DNA of 64,000 bases from assembly GCA_964399535.1 (NCBI GenBank), contig CAYNRE010000032.1, positions 1-64,000 of the forward strand, given 5' to 3'. This DNA comes from CAYNRE01 sp964399535. Its GTDB lineage: Bacteria; Planctomycetota; Planctomycetia; Pirellulales; CAYNRE01. How positions within the stretch are numbered: position 1 is the first letter of the stretch; each line of letters opens with the position of its first letter. This document shows, piece by piece, positions 19,283 to 27,343 of this stretch. The notes below the pieces were generated by a model. It did not search any database. It was not told the origin of the DNA and saw only the letters and a list, made by a program, of their open reading frames with translations. Made by a program: the position numbers and the translations under genes.

Positions 19283-20884
19283 ATGCGTGTTTGGCAGCGA
19301 AGTGGCGCGGCGATTTGCCTGCTCAGCCTGGCGATGCTGGGGCGGCCCACAACGGCCGATGAGCCGGCCCCCACCCCGGCACCCTCTCCGCCGGCTTCCG
19401 CCTCGGAGGCAGCCGCACCGGCCGAGTCGCAACCGGCGGCAGCCGACCCAGAAGCAGCCGGCCCAGAAGCAGCCGACCCAGCGGCAGCCCCCAGCGAGCC
19501 CCCCAAGGCGGAACCGGCCGGGACTGAATCGGCCCCCCCGCCTGAAGCGCCGGCGGCCGAGAAGCCGACCGACGAGCCGGCCGTCAGCTTTCGCGAGCAC
19601 ATCGCCCCAATCCTCGTCCAGCAGTGCCTGGGTTGCCACGGCGATCGCGAGGCCCAAAGCGATTTTCAACTCAATTCATTCGCCGCGCTGGGTCGACCCG
19701 GAGCCAGCGGCGAAGCAAGCCTGACCCCGGGCCAGCCCGAAGCGAGCCTGCTTTACACGCTCGTGGCCTCGACCGACGCCGATCGGCGAATGCCGCTCGA
19801 AGGCGATCCGCTGGCTGCCGAGCAGGTGGATTTGATCCGCCGCTGGATTGCCGCGGGCGCGCCCTTCGATGGCCCGGACCCGGCCGCCCCGCTGGCCAGC
19901 TACGCGGCGCGGCCGCCGCATCCGTCCGCGCCCGAGAGCTATCGCGCCGCCATGCCCGTCATGGCCCTGGCCTTCCGGCCCGATGGCAGCGAGTTGGCCG
20001 TGGGGGGCTACCGCGAAGTGTTGATCTACGACCCGGCCTCGGGCGATTTGCGCCGCCGGCTGGGCAACGTGGCCGAGCGGGTCTACGGCCTGGCCTGGTC
20101 GCCCGATGGAAGTGTTCTGGCCATCGCCGGGGGGGTGCCCGGAGAAGCGGGCGAGGTGCGGCTGGTCAATGGCGATTCGGGCGCCGTGGTCCGCGAGTTG
20201 GGCACCACCAGCGACGTGGCCCTGTGCGTCTCGTTTAACGCCGAGGGTAGCCGGGTCGCCTCGGGGGCCGCCGACCGATCGATTCGCGTATGGCAAGTTG
20301 CCGATGGCACTCAACAGGTGCTGATCGAAGACCACGCCGATTGGGTTCTGGGGCTGGGCTGGAGTGCCGACGGTGCCCGGTTGGCCTCGGCCAGTCGCGA
20401 TAAAACTTCCAAGGTATTCGACGCCGCCACGGGCGATGCGCAAACCACGTACTCGGCCCACGGCCAAGCGGTGATGGGTGTGGCGTTTGGCCCCGACGGT
20501 GCCCAGGTTTTCTCGGGCGGGGGCGACCGGAAGGTACACGTTTGGAACCCGGCCGACGGGGCGAAGATTGCCGAAATCGGCGGATTCGGCCACGAGATCA
20601 GCCGCTTGCTCGTGCGAGAAACCTTTCTCTTCACCGCTTCGGCCGACAAGCTCGTGCGCCAACACCGGCTCGACAATCGCGAGCTGGTCCGCGACTACAA
20701 AGGGCTGACCGATTGGGCTTACGCGCTCGACGTACATGCCCCGAGCCAGCGCGTGGCCGCCGCCAGCTTCGCCGGCGAGGTATTGGTTTGGAACCTGGCC
20801 GACGGGGCTACGATCGCCCAGTGGATCGCCGCCCCGGGCCTGGCACCCGCCTCGGAAGGTGCCGCGGCTGCCGCGAGCGACTAG
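19283..20884 (+). CDS. Exported WD40 protein with planctomycete-type cytochrome c motif
   Basis: A 533-residue protein. The start at 19283 gives a signal peptide (MRVWQRSGAAICLLSLAMLG, then RPTTADEP). A Pro/Ala/Glu repeat linker (about 25-95) leads to VSFREHIAPILVQQCLGCHG. The CxxCH (Cys115-Cys118-His119) and following text (QSDFQLNSFAALGRPGASGE... LYTLVASTDADRRMP) match the PSC1-type cytochrome c-like domain common in planctomycetes, where haem binding is expected from the motif but not proven. From about residue 220 a WD40/beta-propeller follows with at least six blades (LAFRPDGSELAVGG, LAWSPDGSVLAIAGG, VAFGPDGAQVFSGGGDRKVHVW). It probably acts in the periplasm. The gene stands alone on the plus strand, 226 bp after the adhesin gene's stop. 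Confidence 0.88.
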   Translation: MRVWQRSGAAICLLSLAMLGRPTTADEPAPTPAPSPPASASEAAAPAESQPAAADPEAAGPEAADPAAAPSEPPKAEPAGTESAPPPEAPAAEKPTDEPAVSFREHIAPILVQQCLGCHGDREAQSDFQLNSFAALGRPGASGEASLTPGQPEASLLYTLVASTDADRRMPLEGDPLAAEQVDLIRRWIAAGAPFDGPDPAAPLASYAARPPHPSAPESYRAAMPVMALAFRPDGSELAVGGYREVLIYDPASGDLRRRLGNVAERVYGLAWSPDGSVLAIAGGVPGEAGEVRLVNGDSGAVVRELGTTSDVALCVSFNAEGSRVASGAADRSIRVWQVADGTQQVLIEDHADWVLGLGWSADGARLASASRDKTSKVFDAATGDAQTTYSAHGQAVMGVAFGPDGAQVFSGGGDRKVHVWNPADGAKIAEIGGFGHEISRLLVRETFLFTASADKLVRQHRLDNRELVRDYKGLTDWAYALDVHAPSQRVAAASFAGEVLVWNLADGATIAQWIAAPGLAPASEGAAAAASD

Positions 20885-21005
20885 GGGCACCTCGCCACGC
20901 GCTAGTCATGGAGCCCTGACTGCGCCGATTCGGGCCAGAACTTGCCGCGGATATCCGGCCCGCGACCTTACCCACCATCACCCAGAATCTTTGGAGCGCA
21001 CGAAC

Positions 21006-21260
21006 ATGGTCTCGCACCTGATCGGCTTTTTGATCATCGGATTGATCGCGGGCTGGCTGGCCGGCAAGCTCACCAAGGGCAGCGGCTTTGGCCTCGTCGG
21101 CAACCTGGTGGTGGGCGTCATCGGCTCGATGCTGGGCGGCCTGCTGTTCAGCCTGCTCGGGCTGGCCGCCTACGGTCTGGTCGGTTCGCTGGTTACCGCC
21201 ACGGTCGGCGCACTCGCGCTCTTGTTCCTGCTCCGGTTCGTGACGCCGGGCAAAGCCTAG
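21006..21260 (+). CDS. GlsB/YeaQ/YmgE family small membrane protein
   Basis: An 84-residue, highly hydrophobic protein with three predicted membrane spans: residues 4-18 (LIGFLIIGLIAGWLAG), 28-48 (LVGNLVVGVIGSMLGGLLF) and 55-78. The GWLAG-K and GN-VVGVIGSMLGG motifs are those of the GlsB/YeaQ/YmgE (transglycosylase-associated) family, which is stress-linked and of unknown biochemistry. The start at 21006 was chosen because the longer frame upstream is arginine-rich non-coding text and GAGCG lies just before the ATG. Length agrees with the family (about 82 residues). Confidence 0.88.
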   Translation: MVSHLIGFLIIGLIAGWLAGKLTKGSGFGLVGNLVVGVIGSMLGGLLFSLLGLAAYGLVGSLVTATVGALALLFLLRFVTPGKA

Positions 21261-21286
21261 AAAGTCGAGCCCGTGAGCCTCGCGGG

Positions 21287-21511
21287 CTACGCCTTCTTGC
21301 CGCGCGACTTGGCTTTGGGTTTGGCGCCTGCCTTGGGCTTGGCCGACCGCGCTTTGGCAGCCGGGGCCGGCTTGGCCTTGGCCGGTTTTGATTTCGCCGG
21401 CGCTTTCCCTGGTTTGCCCGCCAGGCTAATGGGCTGTCGCTGCCCGAAGATTTTCTCCCAGTTCTGAGAGAATTCCGGAGATGGTCCGGAACGCACGATC
21501 GGTCCACTCAT
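21287..21511 (-). CDS. Small basic protein with Lys/Ala/Pro tail
   Basis: A 74-residue protein. An N-terminal segment of about 25 residues (MSGPIVRSGPSPEFSQNWEK) is followed by a low-complexity tail of AKxKPA-type repeats ending KSRGKKA. The net charge is strongly positive, like histone-H1-type or ribosome-associated tails. GGGAGAG lies about 10 bases before the ATG at 21511. The start motif is reminiscent of small uncharacterised planctomycete proteins (from memory, not verified). It is convergent with the GlsB-like gene, 26 bp away. A nucleic-acid-binding role is a guess from charge only. Confidence 0.72.
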   Translation of the reverse strand: MSGPIVRSGPSPEFSQNWEKIFGQRQPISLAGKPGKAPAKSKPAKAKPAPAAKARSAKPKAGAKPKAKSRGKKA

Positions 21512-21797
21512 GATCGAAGACTCTCCCTGATTTCACCGAGACTATGCCGGACTCCACTGGCCGGCCGGAGCCGGCGGGCCGGCCGTCTTGCCTGGTCAGG
21601 CATGCCGGTCCGCGGCTGGGCCCGGTGCGGCCACATTCTACGAATCGCCAATCTGGAGACAAGCCAGGCGGCCGGTTCGAAGGGAGCGAAACGCTGGAAC
21701 CGCGCCGCCCGCCCACTTACCATAGTAGGGTCCGGCCTCCACCGCGTTGTGGCCGCCGGAGGGAAACCCGAAACGAAGCATTTCCGAGGCCGTTGGC

Positions 21798-23039
21798 ATG
21801 ACCGCGCACCTTAGCGTTGACCGGTTTTCAAGTTCCAAGACCCTTCCCCGCAGCCCGCGAAGCCGAATGGGTCGGCTGCTCGTCGATTTCGGCAGGGCCT
21901 CTTGGGTGGTTTGGCTGGTGCTCGGTTCGGTCGGCGCGGCCGGTGCCGACGAACCGCCGGCCGCCGACAAGGCTGGCCCACCCGCGTCGCTGGCGGCACA
22001 GACCGACTGGGTGACTTCGCTTGCTTTCTCGCCCGATGGAACAACCCTGGCCACGGCTGGCGGGCAAAGCCTGCTTTACCGCCCCGGGCAGCTTCGGCTT
22101 TGGGACTTGGCCAGCGGTGGCCTGAAACACGACGTGGCTGGCCACCCGGCGGCCGTGTGGTCGGTTGCCTTCTCGCCCGATGGAACGCGGGTCGCCACCG
22201 CCGGCTACGACAAGCGAGCCCGGCTATTCGACGCCGCCTCGGGCAGCCTTCAGGCCACGCTCGAAGGGCACGGCAACTGGGTCACCTGCGTACGGTTCTC
22301 GCCTGATGGAACCCGCTTGGCCACGGCCAGCGAAGATGGCACGGTGCGACTTTGGGACGTGGCCAGCGGTCAGGCTCAGGCCACGCTGAGCGGCCACGAA
22401 GGGCTGGTCCGCGGCGTGGCGTTCTCGCCCGACGGGCAAACGCTGGCCAGCGCCGCGAGCGACCGCACCGTGCGGCTCTGGGATTTGGCAGGCGCCACCG
22501 AGCGGGCCAAGCTCGAAGGACATGCCGACGCGGTTTGGGCCGTGGCCTTCAGCCCCGATGGCAACACGCTGGCCTCGGGCGGGGCCGATTACCAGATCAA
22601 GCTTTGGGATCTGCCGGCCGGCACCAATCGCGCCACGCTGGGGGGCCATCATAACTGGGTGACCACTCTGGCCTTCTCGCCCGACGGGCGCAGCCTGGCC
22701 TCGGGCGGCTACGATCGCCAGGTGCTGCTCTGGGATCCGGCATCGGGTCAACAGACGTCGGCACTCGAAGGTTTGGCGAGCACGGTGTGGAGCGTCGCTT
22801 TCAGCCCCGATGGCCACACACTGGCCGTGGGCACGCAGGCGGAAAGCGTGCGGCTGTTCGAAGTCGTCACCATCTGGCGCCTGCGGCAGTTCGCACCGGC
22901 CGCACCGGCCGAGACTGCGCCAGCCGAGACTGCGCCAGCCGAGACTGCACCGGCCGAGACTGAAAAACCAGCCGAGCCGGCCGAGGCCGAGAAGCCAGCC
23001 GCGCCCGCCGAGGAAGGCCAAACACCGGCCGCCGGCTAG
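21798..23039 (+). CDS. Exported seven-bladed WD40 propeller protein
   Basis: A 413-residue protein. At least seven blades carry the same signature: SLAFSPDGTTLATAGG, SVAFSPDGTRVATAGYD, CVRFSPDGTRLATASED, GVAFSPDGQTLASAASD, AVAFSPDGNTLASGGAD, TLAFSPDGRSLASGGYD and SVAFSPDGHTLAVG, enough for one closed propeller. A hydrophobic stretch (SWVVWLVLGSVGAAGA) ends before DEPPAADK, so it is exported. The start is uncertain: 21798 has GAGG upstream, while the in-frame ATG at 21867 would give a shorter, more typical signal peptide. The tail is a short tandem repeat (PAETA x4) and Pro/Ala/Glu-rich. The stop at 23037-23039 is 4 bases before the ABC ATPase ATG, implying co-transcription. No enzymatic domain is seen. 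Confidence 0.87.
   Translation: MTAHLSVDRFSSSKTLPRSPRSRMGRLLVDFGRASWVVWLVLGSVGAAGADEPPAADKAGPPASLAAQTDWVTSLAFSPDGTTLATAGGQSLLYRPGQLRLWDLASGGLKHDVAGHPAAVWSVAFSPDGTRVATAGYDKRARLFDAASGSLQATLEGHGNWVTCVRFSPDGTRLATASEDGTVRLWDVASGQAQATLSGHEGLVRGVAFSPDGQTLASAASDRTVRLWDLAGATERAKLEGHADAVWAVAFSPDGNTLASGGADYQIKLWDLPAGTNRATLGGHHNWVTTLAFSPDGRSLASGGYDRQVLLWDPASGQQTSALEGLASTVWSVAFSPDGHTLAVGTQAESVRLFEVVTIWRLRQFAPAAPAETAPAETAPAETAPAETEKPAEPAEAEKPAAPAEEGQTPAAG
22905..22966 (+). repeat. 15-bp coding tandem repeat (PAETA)
   Basis: About four copies of a 15-bp unit (GCGCCAGCCGAGACT and variants) encode PAETA repeats at the C-terminus of the WD40 protein. The copies are nearly identical, so copy number may vary between strains. 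Confidence 0.75.
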
Positions 23040-23043
23040 CTCC

Positions 23044-24564
23044 ATGGCCCATCCCCCCGCCATTTCGGTCCGTGCCGTCACCAAGAGATTTCCCGGGGTT
23101 ACGGCGCTCGAAGACGTGTCGCTCGACGTCGCCCGCGGTGAAGTTCGCGCCATCGTCGGCGAGAACGGGGCCGGCAAGAGCACGCTGATGAAGCTCTTGG
23201 CGGGCGTCATCAGCGATTACGAGGGCGAGCTCCTGGTTCACGGGCGCCCGGTGCGCTTTGCCGGTACCCGCGAGGCCGAACAGGCCGGGGTGAGCATGAT
23301 CCACCAGGAGCTGAACCTGGTCGACGCGCTCTCGGTGGCCGACAACATTTTCCTCGGTCGCGAACCGCGGCGGGGCGGTTTGTTCGTCGATCAGCCAGCG
23401 ATGAACCGCGATGCCGCGGCCTTGCTGGCCGAGTTGGAGTGCCAGGTTTCGCCCGAGCGCCCCGTGGGCACCTGCCGAATCGGCGATCAGCAACTGGTCG
23501 AGATCGCCAAGGCGATCTCGCTCTCGGCCGAGATACTGATCATGGACGAGCCGACCAGCGCGCTGACCGAGCACGAAGTGGCCCGGCTCGAGCGCGTCAT
23601 CGCCCGGCTTCGCGCGCGGGGAGTGACCATCCTTTACATTTCACACAAGCTCGACGAAGTATTCCGCCTGGCCGACCGAATCACGGTGTTGCGCGACGGC
23701 CGGTTGGTGGAAACCCTGGAGCGTAGCCGCTCGACCCCCCAGGAAATCGCCCATCGCATGGTGGGGCGCGAGATCGAGTCCGTCGATTTGGGAGAGCCGC
23801 GCCAGCCTGGCGCAGTGGTGCTTCAGGTGCGCGATCTGTCGCTGGCCTGGCCCGGCCACGTGCGCCGCTGGCGGCTGCGCGAGATCAACTTCGACCTCCG
23901 CCGCGGCGAGGTGCTGGGCCTGGCCGGCCTGATGGGAGCCGGCCGCACCGAACTGCTCGAATGTCTTTTCGGGGCCGCGCAGCCGCGCCCCTCGGGCCAG
24001 ATCGTGCTCGAGGGCCGCCCGGTCAACTTCCGGCATCCGGCCGACGCCCGGGCCGCCGGCGTGGCCCTGGTCACTGAAGATCGCAAGCGGCTGGGCCTGT
24101 TTCCTCACTTGTCGGTGCTGGGAAACGTCACCCTTTGCCAGCTTCAGGCCATGACCCGCGCCGGACTCGTGCGGCCTGCTGAAGAGCGGCGGCAGGGGGC
24201 CCAGGCCATCCAGCGCGTCGGCGTCAAGTCGGCCGGGCTCACGGGGCGAATCACCAGTCTCAGCGGCGGCAACCAGCAAAAGGCCCTGGTCGCCCGCTGG
24301 CTGCTGATCGAGCCCCGGGTATTGCTGCTGGACGACCCGACCCGGGGGGTCGATGTCGGCGCCAAAGCCGAACTTTATCGTCTGATCGACCAGCTTTGTC
24401 GCCAGGGACTAGGGGTAATCGTCACTTCGAGCGAACTCCCCGAATTGCTCACGCTATGCGACCGCATCCTGGTGCTGGCCGAAGGGCGCATTACCGCCCA
24501 ATTCCAGCGGTCCGAGGCCAGCGAGCAGGCCATCATGGAGGCCGCCGCGCTGGTGGCCAGCTAG
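23044..24564 (+). CDS. Sugar-type ABC transporter ATPase (RbsA/MglA family)
   Basis: A 506-residue duplicated ATPase, the usual length for carbohydrate importers of the RbsA/MglA/XylG class. NBD1 has Walker A GENGAGKST (39-47), the class-typical RIGDQQLVEIAKAIS in place of LSGGQ, and Walker B ILIMDEPTSAL. NBD2 has the degenerate Walker A GLMGAGRTE, signature LSGGNQQK, and LLLDDPTRGVDVGAK. It would power uptake of a sugar or nucleoside through a membrane permease and a binding protein. Neither partner gene is next to it: the following gene is on the opposite strand and unrelated. Whether its partners lie elsewhere cannot be seen. It starts 4 bases after the WD40 gene and may be translationally coupled. 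The substrate is unknown. Confidence 0.93.
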   Translation: MAHPPAISVRAVTKRFPGVTALEDVSLDVARGEVRAIVGENGAGKSTLMKLLAGVISDYEGELLVHGRPVRFAGTREAEQAGVSMIHQELNLVDALSVADNIFLGREPRRGGLFVDQPAMNRDAAALLAELECQVSPERPVGTCRIGDQQLVEIAKAISLSAEILIMDEPTSALTEHEVARLERVIARLRARGVTILYISHKLDEVFRLADRITVLRDGRLVETLERSRSTPQEIAHRMVGREIESVDLGEPRQPGAVVLQVRDLSLAWPGHVRRWRLREINFDLRRGEVLGLAGLMGAGRTELLECLFGAAQPRPSGQIVLEGRPVNFRHPADARAAGVALVTEDRKRLGLFPHLSVLGNVTLCQLQAMTRAGLVRPAEERRQGAQAIQRVGVKSAGLTGRITSLSGGNQQKALVARWLLIEPRVLLLDDPTRGVDVGAKAELYRLIDQLCRQGLGVIVTSSELPELLTLCDRILVLAEGRITAQFQRSEASEQAIMEAAALVAS

Positions 24565-24585
24565 CCCGGAGCAGCAAGGCCGAGG

Positions 24586-25749
24586 TTAGCGCGCCGGGCG
24601 GCAGTAGCTTAGCGCCAGCAGGGCGTATCCGGTAACCAGGTTGGGGTCTCCCTCGAGCCAGCGGCTGTTGTCGTTGACCCACGAACCGTCTTCGCGCTGC
24701 CGCTGGGCCAACTCGGCCACGAGTTCGGCCCGCCAGTTGTGCGTGCGCCCCTCGGCGTCGGCAAACTCGGCTTCCCCCAGGGCATCGAGCGCTTTGGCAA
24801 ACGTGTTGAAATAGTAGTACAGCCCGGCCGCCCCCATGCCGGGGTTTTCGTCCAAGCGGTAGAACTTGCGAATCCAGGCGGTGGCCGCCTGCACGCGCGG
24901 GTCGTCGGGCCCCACCCCGGCGTAGATCATGCTCCGCAGGCCGGCATAGGTCATCGACCCGTAACTTCGCAGTCCACCCTCGGCCGTGGCGCCCGCTTGG
25001 CTGGTCCCGCCGGCGGCCGGAGTGTAGTAGAAACCGCCATCCGGGTTCTTGGCGCTGAATTCGGTGGTGTTGTACTCGCTTTCCAGGTTTTGGCAGCGCG
25101 AGATGAAGATCAGCGCCTTGGCAATGGCTGGGTCTTCGGATCCGCGGCCCAGCGAACGCAGGGCGTCGATCATGAAACTGGTGTTCGACAGGTCGGGCCG
25201 CTTGTGGCCCCCGTAACCCGCGCCACCATAGGCGGGGCTGCTCTCGTGCTGCCCCTCGCCGTCATCCCACTGCAAGTGTTTGACGAAGGCCTCGGCCTTG
25301 GCCAGCAGTTCGTCGTAACGACCATCGCGATTCGCTTCGCGAAAACACAAAATCGCCAAACACGTTTCATAGTTGGCGTAGTTCGACTGCGGGGCATGAA
25401 TGCCGCCGTCGTCTTGTACGAACCCGCTGAGATAGTTGAGTGCCTTGGCCACGGTCGGATCGTCGACCCCCCGGCCATGACGCAAGATCGCCGTCGTTAT
25501 CAGCGCCGTGACGCCCGGCCCTGCCTGGGCACTAAACGAGCCGTCGGGCGATTGCCCCCGATCGGCAAGGTAGTCGATCCCCCGGGCCACCAGGTCGGCC
25601 AACTGCTTGGGATCGAGCTGGGCGGGCTCGGCCGCCGGGGCATTTCCCACAACCGCCAGGGCAACGGCCAAGGCCAGCCCGGCCGCCTGAACGATTCGGT
25701 GCCGCTGGATGAATTGCCGACGGGAGAGCTTGGTCAACAGGGTTCGCAT
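24586..25749 (-). CDS. Tat-exported prenyltransferase/squalene-oxidase-repeat protein
   Basis: A 387-residue protein. The ATG at 25749 gives MRTLLTKLSRRQFIQRHRIV, a twin-arginine motif (SRRQFIQ) followed by a hydrophobic core (AAGLALAVALAVVG) and cleavage near APAAEPA, so Tat export is likely. The rest is an alpha/alpha-toroid of prenyltransferase/squalene-cyclase-type repeats: ALITTAILRHGRGVDDPTVA, ALNYLSGFVQDDGGIHAPQ, NYETCLAILCFREA, DLSNTSFMIDALRSLG, MTYAGLRSMIYAG, GLYYYFNTFAKALDALG, DGSWVND. No DxDD cyclase acid motif was seen, so it is probably not a terpene cyclase; exported relatives of this type are uncharacterised. It is convergent with the ABC ATPase gene. Confidence 0.85.
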   Translation of the reverse strand: MRTLLTKLSRRQFIQRHRIVQAAGLALAVALAVVGNAPAAEPAQLDPKQLADLVARGIDYLADRGQSPDGSFSAQAGPGVTALITTAILRHGRGVDDPTVAKALNYLSGFVQDDGGIHAPQSNYANYETCLAILCFREANRDGRYDELLAKAEAFVKHLQWDDGEGQHESSPAYGGAGYGGHKRPDLSNTSFMIDALRSLGRGSEDPAIAKALIFISRCQNLESEYNTTEFSAKNPDGGFYYTPAAGGTSQAGATAEGGLRSYGSMTYAGLRSMIYAGVGPDDPRVQAATAWIRKFYRLDENPGMGAAGLYYYFNTFAKALDALGEAEFADAEGRTHNWRAELVAELAQRQREDGSWVNDNSRWLEGDPNLVTGYALLALSYCRPAR

Positions 25750-25999
25750 AGGTAGGCCCTTTTTCGATTTCAACCATGCCGAATGTTGCACAGAGGGTCG
25801 CAACGAAAGGCAGACCTCGTATCAGAGGCCTGGTGCGACGATGCCGGACGAGACGCCGGAGGGCGTATCGGGGCGCTGGCGGGCTACCCAGTTACCTTCG
25901 GTTTTAGTCGAGTACCGGGGAGGGGAGCAAGGGGCCCTGAGCCACCAACGCTCCCGAGCCAGCTGGCGCAAACGCGGCCCGGGGGGTCGGCCGCCCGAG

Positions 26000-26287
26000 C
26001 TATTCGAAGACGGCCAGAATCTCCCCTTCCGCCAAGATCAGCAGCTCCTCGCCGGCCACCTTGACCGTGGTTCCAGCCCAGCGGTTGAAGAGCACCCGAT
26101 CTCCCTCGCTTACCTGAGGCGAAGCCCGGCGACCGCAATCCAGGTGCCGCCCATCGCCCACGGCCAGCACCCGGCCCTGCTGCGGCTTTTGCTGCGCCGA
26201 ATCGGGCAGCACAATTCCGCCCGCGGTGACGGTTTCAGGCTCCAAGGGGCGGACGATGACTTGCTCGCCCAGCGGAATCAATCTCAT
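26000..26287 (-). CDS. GroES-like co-chaperonin
   Basis: A 95-residue protein with the GroES fold pattern: MRLIPLGEQVIVRPLEPE at the N-terminus, the mobile-loop GGIVLPDSAQQKPQQG, GRVLAVGDG, VSEGDRVLFNRWAG, and the C-terminal GEELLILAEGEILAVFE. GroES caps the GroEL chamber through the IVL tripeptide of the mobile loop, which is present. Start ATG at 26287; the longer upstream frame lacks the family pattern. No groEL gene lies next to it in the window, so this may be a secondary GroES copy. A CIRCE operator was not seen upstream. A central CGRRASPQ insert replaces part of the usual dome loop. Confidence 0.9.
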   Translation of the reverse strand: MRLIPLGEQVIVRPLEPETVTAGGIVLPDSAQQKPQQGRVLAVGDGRHLDCGRRASPQVSEGDRVLFNRWAGTTVKVAGEELLILAEGEILAVFE

Positions 26288-26513
26288 CGAACACTCCCGA
26301 CGCTCGCTCGTGCCCGGGCCAAATCCCCCGCCGGGTCCGGCGGCCGAACGGGAACCCCCTTCGGCGGCCGACACGCGCGAGCAATGCCTGACGTGCGGCG
26401 CCCGAGGCGGGTCGGGCGCGATGCCAGCCACCAAAGCGGTGCTCCAGCGGCCAGCCAGATTCTGCCACGGCCCGGGGCGCGGTGCAAGCAACGCGCCGCG
26501 ATCGCCCGGGATG

Positions 26514-26720
26514 TCATCGCCCGCTCCAGGCCAGCAGGGCCAACGCCAACAGCCACAGAGCGTAGACCAGGGCCGCCAAGAGCAGCTTCCATTTCCTGGC
26601 CAGCGCCGGCTGGGACCGCCTGGCAAGCGATGGCGCCGGCTCGGCGCCGGTCCGCGACGGCCGATCGCCCGCCCCGCGCTTCGAGTCGCCAGGGCGCGAG
26701 GAAGAGCCAGACGATTTCAT
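26514..26720 (-). CDS. Small single-span membrane protein, unknown
   Basis: A 68-residue frame with a basic, Ser/Gly/Pro-rich N-terminal half and a clear hydrophobic helix at residues 46-66 (LLLAALVYALWLLALALLAW) after RKWK. By the positive-inside rule the N-terminus would be cytoplasmic. It lies between the groES-like gene and the Minf_1886 gene, all minus strand, with no overlap. The hydrophobic segment makes it more credible than other small frames here, but no homolog is recognised. Confidence 0.5.
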   Translation of the reverse strand: MKSSGSSSRPGDSKRGAGDRPSRTGAEPAPSLARRSQPALARKWKLLLAALVYALWLLALALLAWSGR

Positions 26721-26841
26721 AGTGTCCGACCCCCAGTATCACCAGAATCGACCGAATTCCCGCTGCGCTGCAACCCGCCACGCGGGCGAACACGGTCGCA
26801 CGATCCGACAGGCGGTTGGCTGGCTGAGTGGGCTGCCTGAA

Positions 26842-27297
26842 CTATTTGGGCAGTTCGATGGCGAAACTTTTCCGCAGACCGTTTTCGAAATCGAACACGT
26901 CGTCGAAATCTTCCCGGCGGTCCTGGGCCGTTTTGCGCATCTGGCCGATTTCGATCAGGTTGTAGACCAGCTCGCCGAAATCTCCGGTGGTATACACTCC
27001 CCAACTATTGAGCACGCATTTGGCCAGGTAGCCGAACTGGTCGAGGGCGAACAGCCGCATGGCCTCGGAAAGCTCTTGGCCGGTTAGATGGCGCGACTCG
27101 GTCCGCTCGTCGCCCCCCTCGGGCGATTCGGCCGGCCGAGCTTCCCCCTCGTTCTCGCCTTCGCTGGGGACATCGGCCCCCAGCCCCAGCACGCGGTGGG
27201 CGTAATCGAGCGCATCGAACACGAACAGGTAGGCTTCGATCCGGTACCGCTTGTCGCGCTCGAGCAATCGGGCAAGCGAAGTGGGTCCGTCAGACAT
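26842..27297 (-). CDS. Minf_1886 family protein
   Basis: A 151-residue protein matching the conserved Minf_1886 family of planctomycetes and verrucomicrobia: RDKRYRIEAYLFVFDALDYAHRVLG at the N-terminus, then HLTGQELSEAMRLFALDQFGYLAKCVLNSWGV and TGDFGELVYNLIEIGQMRKT, ending in an acidic DFDDVFDFENGL segment. Residues about 43-68 form a charged, Gly/Glu-rich insert. The biochemical function is unknown. It lies 46 bp downstream of ricT on the same strand, so the two are probably one transcript, which hints at a link with RicT but does not prove it. Confidence 0.85.
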   Translation of the reverse strand: MSDGPTSLARLLERDKRYRIEAYLFVFDALDYAHRVLGLGADVPSEGENEGEARPAESPEGGDERTESRHLTGQELSEAMRLFALDQFGYLAKCVLNSWGVYTTGDFGELVYNLIEIGQMRKTAQDRREDFDDVFDFENGLRKSFAIELPK

Positions 27298-27343
27298 CGA
27301 GCGGCTTCCTTATCGGCGGCGCGGCCGGTCGCGGAGTGAAATC

